Shown piece after piece: positions 1-6,467 of a stretch of 64,000 nucleotides of DNA (the first letter of the stretch is position 1; every line of letters starts with the position of its first letter). Source of the DNA: Acuticoccus yangtzensis. Lineage in GTDB: Bacteria; Pseudomonadota; Alphaproteobacteria; Rhizobiales; Amorphaceae. The notes beneath the pieces were generated by a model. It made no database searches and was not told the origin of the DNA. It saw only the letters and a program-made list of their open reading frames with translations. Position numbers and translations under genes: made by a program. The stretch is from positions 62,001 through 126,000 of the forward strand of contig NZ_MJUX01000009.1 in assembly GCF_001927245.1 (NCBI RefSeq). Reading direction: 5' to 3'.

Positions 1-1001
1 TGGGCGGGCGCCGCACCGGCGCCGATCGGCGCCACCGCCAGCGGCACCGTCAGCGTGCCGGCGTGCTCGAACGTCAACGTCACGTCCAAGGTGTCACCGG
101 CCGCGGGTGAACGGGCGAGATCCATGAACATGATGTGATAGCCGCCCGGCGCCAGGGTGACCGAGCCGCCGGCGGGGATTTCCAGCCCGCCTTCGATCGG
201 CTGCATCATCATCATCCCGTTGGTGACGGCCATCTGATGCACCTCGGCCCGGCCGGCGAAGTCGGCGCTGACGGCGACGAGCCTGTCGGGCTCGGAACCG
301 GTGTTCGTCAGCGTCATGTAGCCGCCGCCGACCGACGCGCCGGGGGGCGGCTGGCGCATCCAAGCCGTGTCGACCGCCATGGTCGAGGCGGCCGCTTGCG
401 GGGCCGGTTCGTGCGACGTGCCGTGGTGCGCAGCGTCGGCCGCCTGCGCCACCTGCGACGCATCGACGACGGTCAGCACCGGTGCAGGGTGGGCAAGGTC
501 ATGCGGATCCTGCCCGGGCGCGGCGACATCGGACCACGAGATGGCGCCGTCCGCACAGGTCTGCACCACCTTGAACGGCAGCACGGTGCCCGGTTCCACC
601 CCGGTCACGTGTCCCTGAAAGGCGAACTCGTCGGACGAAGCGTCCGGCAGATTGCCGCCGCTCCAGCGGATTTCGGTCACGCCGGAGGCGACGCTCTCGC
701 CGCGCGACGCATCAGGCGCGGCGTCGTCCGCAGTCGAGACGTCCAGCGTCCAGCCTGGCTTGGGCATCGGCTTCACGGCGGCGAAGCCCTCCGGCACCGT
801 CACGGCGACGGCGGTGGTGGGCTGGCCGTCGCAGCCATGGGGCACGCGCAGGACGGCCTTGAAGGTGGCACCGGCGGGCGCCTGCGCGACCACGAAAGAG
901 ACGTGCGCGCTGGCGCCCGTTGCGCCGACGAGCGCCGTGCCGGCGACGAATAGAGGAAGGGTGAGCGCGAGCGCCGTCGCGCCGCGCAACGCGCGGGTCA
1001 T
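1..1001 (-). CDS. DUF1775 (YcnI-like)-PCuAC copper chaperone fusion, C-terminus cut by window edge
   Basis: Reading leftward from the ATG at 1001, one frame stays open for 333 codons to the window edge. Residues 1-32 form a signal peptide (hydrophobic core, then GASA|HVSF), so the mature protein would begin with His33, the position used as a copper ligand in YcnI-type proteins. Residues 33-185 look like DUF1775. A His-rich linker (HHGTSHE, about 190-200) follows. From about residue 208 a PCuAC domain (DUF461) begins, with GYMTLTN, H255-x-M, the M263-M265 run and H288-x-M290 matching the family Cu(I) motif H-M...M...HxM. Both domains are periplasmic copper-trafficking modules. Here they are one polypeptide, so a single chain could acquire Cu and hand it on, for example to cytochrome oxidase. 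The C-terminal tail is not visible. The function of each domain is family knowledge; the fusion is read directly. Confidence 0.86.
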   Translation of the reverse strand, partial: MTRALRGATALALTLPLFVAGTALVGATGASAHVSFVVAQAPAGATFKAVLRVPHGCDGQPTTAVAVTVPEGFAAVKPMPKPGWTLDVSTADDAAPDASRGESVASGVTEIRWSGGNLPDASSDEFAFQGHVTGVEPGTVLPFKVVQTCADGAISWSDVAAPGQDPHDLAHPAPVLTVVDASQVAQAADAAHHGTSHEPAPQAAASTMAVDTAWMRQPPPGASVGGGYMTLTNTGSEPDRLVAVSADFAGRAEVHQMAVTNGMMMMQPIEGGLEIPAGGSVTLAPGGYHIMFMDLARSPAAGDTLDVTLTFEHAGTLTVPLAVAPIGAGAAPA

Positions 1002-1067
1002 ATGAGGCATCGATCTGTCCTGAATGTCGGTTGAGGGCCGCCCGGTAAAGGCGGATGCGGTTCCGTT

Positions 1068-1631
1068 TCAGGACAGCGGCGGGGCTCTGATGCGCGGGCG
1101 CCCGGCCCAGTCATGGCCGGCGATGCGGACGGTGAGCCCCGGCAGACGCGCGGCCAGAGGCTGCTCGTCCGGAGGGGCGACATCGGGCAGCTCCGGCGCG
1201 ATGGCCACCGCATAACAGAGGCAGCAGGAGGCCGCGTCGATCGCGGTGCGGGCCTTGTCGTCCGGCGCGGGAGCGGGTGCGGCGCCCCAGCAGATGACGC
1301 CTTGATCGGCCTCGGCCATCGCCATGGAGGGGACGAAGAGGTTGAACAGCGCGAGGACGATCCCCAGCGCCGCCAGCGGCCCCCTCAACGCGCGCAGGAC
1401 GGCGAGCCCGCCTCGCCCTTCGGGGCGGCGGACCGTGACCTCACGCGGCAAGGGTGGCTGCGTTCCGATGATGACCCTCGATCGGCTGACAAGGCCCGCG
1501 CCTGCACCGCCCGCCTCGGCGACGCGCGCTGCTGGATGTGTTCGTCTTATTGCGGCTGGGAGGCGCCCTGTCCACCCGCCTGCCGCCTGCGTGATGCCGG
1601 TGCAACGGCGCAGGGTGTGGCCGCGTCGCAT
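1068..1631 (-). CDS. DUF2946-like small secreted protein (start uncertain)
   Basis: The convincing part is the last ~105 residues: a hydrophobic stretch (ALGIVLALFNLFVPSMAMA) followed by a short Cys-containing tail with CWG and SCCLCY. This resembles DUF2946-type proteins, which are often encoded with copper genes. The frame stays open upstream to 1736, but that part is Arg-rich, crosses an AT-rich stretch near 1670-1710, and does not look like protein. The interval uses the ATG at 1631, which has no good ribosome site. The real start may be a rare codon near 1390-1450, which would put the hydrophobic stretch at the N-terminus as a signal peptide. It lies 66 bp upstream of the copper-chaperone fusion on the same strand and is probably co-transcribed with it. 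Function unknown. Confidence 0.55.
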   Translation of the reverse strand: MRRGHTLRRCTGITQAAGGWTGRLPAAIRRTHPAARVAEAGGAGAGLVSRSRVIIGTQPPLPREVTVRRPEGRGGLAVLRALRGPLAALGIVLALFNLFVPSMAMAEADQGVICWGAAPAPAPDDKARTAIDAASCCLCYAVAIAPELPDVAPPDEQPLAARLPGLTVRIAGHDWAGRPRIRAPPLS

Positions 1632-1782
1632 CACGCATTTCGTGTGGATGGGCGATCGCCGTGGGGTCCCCCCAAGGTAAACTTTTGTTTTCCTTTTCAG
1701 CGTCAACGTGTTCCATCGGCCCACGGATCCGGGCACGGCGTGACGGGCCTGCAGTGGGCGCGCTATTCAGGGATGATCGACG

Positions 1783-2151
1783 ATGATCGAGAGCATTGAC
1801 CATGCGCGCATCAGCGAGCGCGCCTACGCGATTTGGGAACAATCCGGCTGCCCCGGCGGGGATGCACTGGAGCATTGGTACCGGGCCGAGAGCGAGCTTC
1901 GGACCGAGTATCTGATCACGCTGGCCGCCGCCCCGGCCGCCGAAGCGGCGCCCGCCCGCACGCGCGCGGCCCCGAAAGCGGCCCCGAAAGCGGCCAAGTC
2001 TGCCGCCGCGAAGCCTGCCGCCGCCGCGAAGCAAAAGGCGGCGCCCGCCAAGGCGGCCAAGGCACCGAAAGCGGCCGCCGCCGACACCGCGCCGAAGCGC
2101 AAACGCCGGCCCCGGCCCGCCGCCGATCAAGCGCCCGCCACGCTCAACTGA
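1783..2151 (+). CDS. DUF2934 domain protein with Ala/Lys/Pro-rich histone-like tail
   Basis: A 122-residue protein. Residues 7-47 match the DUF2934 pattern (RISERAYAIWEQSG, then HWYRAE), a small helical domain common in Rhizobiales and of unknown function. Residues 55-122 are a low-complexity tail of AAPKAAK-type repeats ending in a basic patch (KRKRRPRP), similar to histone-H1-like or AlgP-like tails that bind nucleic acid. The DNA contains two perfect copies of a 12-bp unit (GCGGCCCCGAAA) around 1967-1990. A strong terminator follows 20 bp after the stop. The domain call is by pattern; DNA binding by the tail is inference. Confidence 0.75.
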   Translation: MIESIDHARISERAYAIWEQSGCPGGDALEHWYRAESELRTEYLITLAAAPAAEAAPARTRAAPKAAPKAAKSAAAKPAAAAKQKAAPAKAAKAPKAAAADTAPKRKRRPRPAADQAPATLN

Positions 2152-2170
2152 GGCCGGGCCGCAGAAACGC

Positions 2171-2197
2171 AAAGGGCCGCCGTCGCGGCCCTTTTTC
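2171..2197. terminator. Bidirectional intrinsic terminator
   Basis: AAAGGGCCGC, loop CGTC, then GCGGCCCTTT: a perfect 10-bp stem with a T-run on the right and an A-run on the left. It lies between the convergent DUF2934 and mmcB genes and can end transcription from both sides. Confidence 0.9.
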
Positions 2198-2205
2198 ATG
2201 TCCGC

Positions 2206-2691
2206 TCACAGGGCGGCGGATACCTGAGGCTGGGGGTCCTCCAGCTCGTGCAGGCGGCGCGCGGCGGTCTGCGCCACCCTGAGGTGAATGGCCCGGCGCG
2301 CGGGGGCGGAAAGGCGCTGCGTCACCGCCTCGCGGATGAAGGCGGCGTCGTAACCGTCGGTGAAGATGAGCCCTTCCTCGGCCGGGAAGATGTCGCCCAC
2401 CTCCGGCACCGAGGCGAAATAAAAGCGGTCGCAGGCGCGCTTGTAGGCGGGCCACTTCAGGTCGGCACGAAAGTCCGCCAGCGAGGATTTGATTTCGACG
2501 ATGACGATGTCGCCGCCGGTCCCGACGGCGAGGAGATCCGCCCGGCGCCCGTCGGCCAGCACCAGCTCCGGCACGACCGCATAGCCGAGGTCGCGCAGCA
2601 GGCGGGCGGCGCCGCGGCGGATCTTGATGGCGTTCGCGGATTGGCGGCCGTCGACCATCGGGGCGACGTCGAACACGGAGAGGAGCGGCAT
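2206..2691 (-). CDS. mmcB: MmcB family DNA-repair protein
   Basis: A 161-residue protein matching the alphaproteobacterial MmcB family throughout. It is a PD-(D/E)xK-like putative endonuclease, known in Caulobacter as an SOS gene for mitomycin C resistance. Visible hallmarks are the GRRADLLAV strand (catalytic Asp), IVIVEIKSS (the E-x-K of the nuclease core), DFRADLKW, and YKRACDRFYFA. The ATG at 2691 follows an AAGG ribosome site. It sits downstream of chrA on the same strand with a 78-bp gap. I see no clear LexA box in that gap. Confidence 0.9.
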   Translation of the reverse strand: MPLLSVFDVAPMVDGRQSANAIKIRRGAARLLRDLGYAVVPELVLADGRRADLLAVGTGGDIVIVEIKSSLADFRADLKWPAYKRACDRFYFASVPEVGDIFPAEEGLIFTDGYDAAFIREAVTQRLSAPARRAIHLRVAQTAARRLHELEDPQPQVSAAL

Positions 2692-2769
2692 AGCACTGAC
2701 CTTTATGCTGCCGGTCCATCAAGACTCAGCGGCGGGGCGGGTGCAAGCCTCCTGCAGCATAGGGCCGGC

Positions 2770-4191
2770 TCAGAGCAGCGCGGCCCCGGCGAGACCTGCC
2801 GCCACCACCACGGCCCATGGCGGCGCGCCGAAGTGCCGCAGCGCCACGAAGGCGGCAACGGCGACCGCGAGGGCCGCGTTCGAGGTGATGCCGCCGGTGA
2901 TGACGGGGTCCCAAAAGGCGGCGCCGAGGAGACCGACGACGGCGGCGTTGACCCCTGCGAGAGCGCGGCGGGCCCACGCGCGGCGCCGCAGCGCGTCCCA
3001 GAAGGGCATGACGCCGACGACGAGAAGCACCGACGGCAGGAAGATCCCCGCGAGCGCCACGGCCGCGCCTGCGATCCCGCCGAAGGGGGTCGCCACCGCA
3101 CCGAGGAAGGCGGCGAAGGTGAAGAGCGGCCCCGGTACGGCCTGCGCGGCGCCATAGCCGGCCAGGAAGGCGTCCGGTGCGACGAGGCCGGCGAGCTCGC
3201 CCTCCAGCAGCGGCAACACCACGTGACCGCCGCCGAACACGAGCGCCCCGGCGCGATAGGTGCGGTCGAACAGGTCCGCCGCCGGACCCCATTGTGCGGC
3301 CAGCGGCAGCAGGACGAGCCCCGCCGCGAAGAGGACGAGGGCGACGGCGCCGAGCGTGCGGTTGTGCACGGCCGCAGCGGGCGCGGCGCTTCGATCAGAC
3401 GCCTGCGCGCCGGGCGCGGGCGGGGCGCCGAGGAGGAAGCCGCACAGTCCCCCCGCCAGGATGACGCCGATCTGCACCAGAGCCGGGACCGGGGCGAGCA
3501 GCATGGCGACGGCGGCCGCGGCAGCGATGGCGGCGCGCCCGCGCGTTGCGGCGAGGCTGGCGGCCATGCCCATGAGCGCGTTGGCGACGACCGCTGCGGC
3601 GGCGGCTTTCAGCCCCAGCAACCAGCCCGCGTGCGGGCCGATGTCGACCGATGCGACGACGAGGCCGAACAGCGCCAGCGCGACGGCCGAGGGCAAGGTG
3701 AATGCGGTCCATGCCGCGGCGAGGCCGAGGAACCCGGCCCGCTGCAGGCCGATCGCCATCCCAACCTGGCTGGAGGCGGGGCCGGGGAGGAACTGGCACA
3801 GTGCGACGAGGTCGGCGTAGGCGGCGTCGCTCATCCAAGAGCGCCGCTCGACGAAGGCGGTGCGGAAGAAGCCGAGATGGGCGACCGGCCCGCCGAAGGA
3901 GGTGAGCCCGAGCGGCAGAAAGGCGGCGAACACTTCTGCGGCGCTGCCCCGCGGGGCGGGCGCATCCGGTGCCCCGCTCTCCCCTGTGCCGGGCGCTGCA
4001 GGTGAGGCGCTGCCCTGCGGGCCGGGCGATGTTGCGGCGGCTCGCCGGCCGGGCGATGTGGCGGCGACGTCCGGCGTTGAAGGGGTGCGGGGGTCGGTCT
4101 GTGTCACGGCGGCCTGGTCCTCGCCCGGTCGATCGGTGCCGCACGCCGCCTCGGCGGACACATCGGCCCGCCCCGCATCGCGGCTCTTCAT
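2770..4191 (-). CDS. chrA: Chromate transporter ChrA (long-chain, two CHR domains)
   Basis: A 473-residue inner-membrane protein of the CHR family, which exports chromate. Two homologous halves are visible. The first (about 85-245) carries FGGPVAHLGF and QFLPGPASSQVGMAIG. The second (about 290-473) carries FGGGHVVLPLLEGEL and the PGPLFTFAAFLG motif. Both halves are rich in hydrophobic helices. Residues 1-80 are a Pro/Ala/Ser/Gly-rich leader with an internal near-repeat (AATSPGRRA / AATSPGPQG) not found in typical ChrA, so the true start may lie further in. The ATG at 4191 has a weak ribosome site. It lies downstream of actR, with no terminator seen between. Confidence 0.88.
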   Translation of the reverse strand: MKSRDAGRADVSAEAACGTDRPGEDQAAVTQTDPRTPSTPDVAATSPGRRAAATSPGPQGSASPAAPGTGESGAPDAPAPRGSAAEVFAAFLPLGLTSFGGPVAHLGFFRTAFVERRSWMSDAAYADLVALCQFLPGPASSQVGMAIGLQRAGFLGLAAAWTAFTLPSAVALALFGLVVASVDIGPHAGWLLGLKAAAAAVVANALMGMAASLAATRGRAAIAAAAAVAMLLAPVPALVQIGVILAGGLCGFLLGAPPAPGAQASDRSAAPAAAVHNRTLGAVALVLFAAGLVLLPLAAQWGPAADLFDRTYRAGALVFGGGHVVLPLLEGELAGLVAPDAFLAGYGAAQAVPGPLFTFAAFLGAVATPFGGIAGAAVALAGIFLPSVLLVVGVMPFWDALRRRAWARRALAGVNAAVVGLLGAAFWDPVITGGITSNAALAVAVAAFVALRHFGAPPWAVVVAAGLAGAALL

Positions 4192-4376
4192 GACAGCAGG
4201 ATGACGGCCGCGTGGCGGGGCACCAAACGAAAACGGCGCGAGAGCGGGCTCTGCGCCGTCTTGAACTCAGCGGCCGCGCGTCGCGCCTCCGCGGCGCGGG
4301 AGCGCGTCACCCGGCCTGGGTGTGGTGCGTCCCAGCGCCGAGGCCGCGCACTCAGCACGCGGCGCGCTTCCCGCGC

Positions 4377-4940
4377 TCAGCGCGGGGCGCGTTTGGCGAG
4401 GATGCGCTGCAGCGTGCGGCGGTGCATGTTGAGGCGGCGCGCGGTCTCCGACACGTTGCGGTCGCACATCTCGTAAACGCGCTGGATGTGTTCCCAGCGC
4501 ACCCGGTCGGCCGACATCGGATTTTCGGGAAGCTCCGGCCGCTCGGCGCCTTCGCGGGTCAGCGCGCTGAACACTTCGTCCGCATCGGCAGGCTTGGCGA
4601 GATAATCCACCGCGCCGAGCTTCACCGCCGTGACCGCGGTGGCGATATTGCCGTAGCCGGTGAGGATCACCGCACGAGCGTCGGGCTTGCGGCGGCGGAT
4701 CCGTTCGACGACTTCCAGACCGTTGCCGTCGCCCAGCCGCATGTCGACCACGGCGAAATCGGGCGGGTTGCGCTCGCTCATCGCGCTGGCGTCCTGCGCG
4801 CTCTCGGCAACCTCGGTCACGAAACCGCGCTTCTCCATCGCACGGGCCAAGCGCTGGCCGAACGCGGCATCGTCGTCGACGATCAGAAGCCGGCTTCCAT
4901 CTACGGTGCGCGCGGGGGCAACTTGCGGCATGGCATCCAT
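4377..4940 (-). CDS. actR: ActR/RegA/PrrA redox response regulator
   Basis: A 187-residue global redox regulator. Its receiver domain (17-130) has the acidic pocket VDDD, phospho-acceptor Asp66 in VVDMRLGDGNG, the Thr/Ser switch in ILTGYGN and the Lys in YLAKP. A short linker leads to the Fis-type helix-turn-helix (about 160-185: SETARRLNMHRRTLQRILAKR), which is almost invariant in RegA/ActR. It is partner of the ActS kinase just upstream. In this family phosphorylated RegA/ActR controls respiration, carbon and nitrogen fixation and acid tolerance. The ATG at 4940 has an AAGGGA ribosome site. Confidence 0.95.
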   Translation of the reverse strand: MDAMPQVAPARTVDGSRLLIVDDDAAFGQRLARAMEKRGFVTEVAESAQDASAMSERNPPDFAVVDMRLGDGNGLEVVERIRRRKPDARAVILTGYGNIATAVTAVKLGAVDYLAKPADADEVFSALTREGAERPELPENPMSADRVRWEHIQRVYEMCDRNVSETARRLNMHRRTLQRILAKRAPR

Positions 4941-5020
4941 GCAAAGGTCCCTTCGATTTTTTCGGTCTTGTGTGACTATTTAGGTCCGACTGCCGCGCCC
5001 TGCCCCTTCATGACGAGAAT

Positions 5021-6337
5021 TTAATTCCGCTCGGGAAGCATCGATCGCAGGATCCGTCGCGGCCATGCGACAGTCACCGTCGCACCGGCGCGCTTCTCGA
5101 AGGTGACGGTCGCGCCGGTCCGCTCCAGCAGCGTTTTGGCGATGAAGATGCCGAGACCCAGCCCGCCGCCGCGCTGGTCGGACGATTTGTCCGAGGCACG
5201 ACGGGAAATATACGGATCGCCGAGCCGGTCGAGCACGTCGTCGGTGAAGCCCGGGCCGTCGTCGGCGATGACGATGGTGAGGTCCTCCTCCGTCCATTCC
5301 GCCGAAACGCGCACCAGAGTGGATGCGAAATCGACTGCGTTCTCAACGAGGTTGCCGAGGCCATAGAGGATGGCTGGATTGCGCGGGACGATCGGCTGCT
5401 CGCCGGTGTCGCCCGCCAACAGGATGTCGATCTCGATGCCGACGCCGCGGTGCGGGCCGGCCACCTCCTCCAGCAGCGTATGAACGTTGAGGCGCACCAG
5501 GGGGCTGTCGCCGTCTTCACCCAGGCTCTTCAACTGTCCCAGGATCTCCCGGCACCGCTCGGCCTGCGAGCGCAGCAGGGTGACGTCGTCGTAGAGCGCG
5601 CTTCCGGGGTCGAGCTCGCGCTCCATCTCGCGCGCGACCATGAGGATCGTGCCGAGCGGCGTGCCGAGTTCATGCGCAGCGGCGGCGGCGAGCCCGTCCA
5701 GCGCGTGGAGGTTCTGCTCGCGGCTGAGAACGATCTCGGTGGCGCCGAGCGCATCCGCGAGAAGGCGATTTTCCTCCGACACGCGGAAGGCATAGCTTCC
5801 CATGAAGATGAGGCTGCACACCAGAGAGAGCCATATTCCGCCGATGAACAGGAAAGGCGGGCTATAATGCTCGCCCGAATACCAGGGCAGCGGCGCGTGG
5901 GCGATGACGAGGACGGTCGCCGCCAGCAGCACCAGCACGCCGAGCGTCAACGTGCGCCCCGCCGACAAGGTGGTGGCCGACACCATGACGGGCGCGATCA
6001 ACAACAGCGCGAAAGGGTTGGTGAGCCCGCCGGTCAAGCCGAGCTGTAGTGTCAGTTGAGCGATGTCGAAGGCCATGACCGCGGTGGTCCAGCCCTCCGG
6101 CATGCGTCGGTTGTCCGCGAACTTGATCCGCAGGAAGACGTTGGTCCACGCGGCGAGGGCGACGAGACCGAGGCAGGCGGCCAACGGCATGTCGAATTCG
6201 AGGACGACGCCGACGAAGAGGATGGCGGTCAACTGGCCCAATATGGCGAGCCACCTCAGAAGCAGCAGCGTGCGCACCCGCACAACGCGATCCCGGAGGG
6301 TGAAACTGCGTGTTTCGTCCGTCACTCTTCCACACAC
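5021..6337 (-). CDS. actS: ActS/RegB/PrrB redox sensor histidine kinase
   Basis: A 438-residue membrane kinase. Six hydrophobic helices (about 25-185) include the ubiquinone-sensing heptad GGLTNPF at 103-109. The H-box AAAHELGTPLGT places the phospho-His at 222, and the redox-active cysteine is present as Cys262 in ERCREIL (H225 and C265 in Rhodobacter RegB). The N box (NLVENAVDFAS) and G boxes (DDGPGF, GGGLGLGIFIAKTLLE) are intact, so the kinase should be functional. It is transcribed toward actR with an 80-bp gap. The start at 6337 is a GTG with a poor ribosome site; another GTG lies four codons inside. Confidence 0.95.
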   Translation of the reverse strand: MCGRVTDETRSFTLRDRVVRVRTLLLLRWLAILGQLTAILFVGVVLEFDMPLAACLGLVALAAWTNVFLRIKFADNRRMPEGWTTAVMAFDIAQLTLQLGLTGGLTNPFALLLIAPVMVSATTLSAGRTLTLGVLVLLAATVLVIAHAPLPWYSGEHYSPPFLFIGGIWLSLVCSLIFMGSYAFRVSEENRLLADALGATEIVLSREQNLHALDGLAAAAAHELGTPLGTILMVAREMERELDPGSALYDDVTLLRSQAERCREILGQLKSLGEDGDSPLVRLNVHTLLEEVAGPHRGVGIEIDILLAGDTGEQPIVPRNPAILYGLGNLVENAVDFASTLVRVSAEWTEEDLTIVIADDGPGFTDDVLDRLGDPYISRRASDKSSDQRGGGLGLGIFIAKTLLERTGATVTFEKRAGATVTVAWPRRILRSMLPERN

Positions 6338-6364
6338 ATCCTGATCATCGAGTCGGTGTTTCTA

Positions 6365-6376
6365 GGCAAACTTGCC
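6365..6376. promoter_or_regulatory. Short inverted repeat in actS/phaZ divergent promoter region
   Basis: GGCAA-AC-TTGCC lies in the 130-bp region between the divergent actS and phaZ genes. The flanking DNA is less GC-rich than its neighbours. It could be an operator for either gene; no binding protein can be named from sequence alone. Confidence 0.35.
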
Positions 6377-6467
6377 AAAACGCGCTGCCGGGGTGATATG
6401 TTGCGGTGCAGCATGAGCATGAGCGCGGCGGCCGGGAGCGGCCCCCACAACCACGGTCCGAGGTTCT

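Noticed and set aside
2248-4005. A 585-codon open frame opposite mmcB and chrA
   Set aside because: Covers two well-supported genes and shows only Glu/Arg/Gly-rich shadow sequence.
6390-6425. PhaR-type TGC-rich binding site upstream of phaZ
   Set aside because: TGC/GCA trinucleotides occur here (TTGCGGTGCAGCA), but the spacing does not give a convincing symmetric site and such triplets are common in this DNA.
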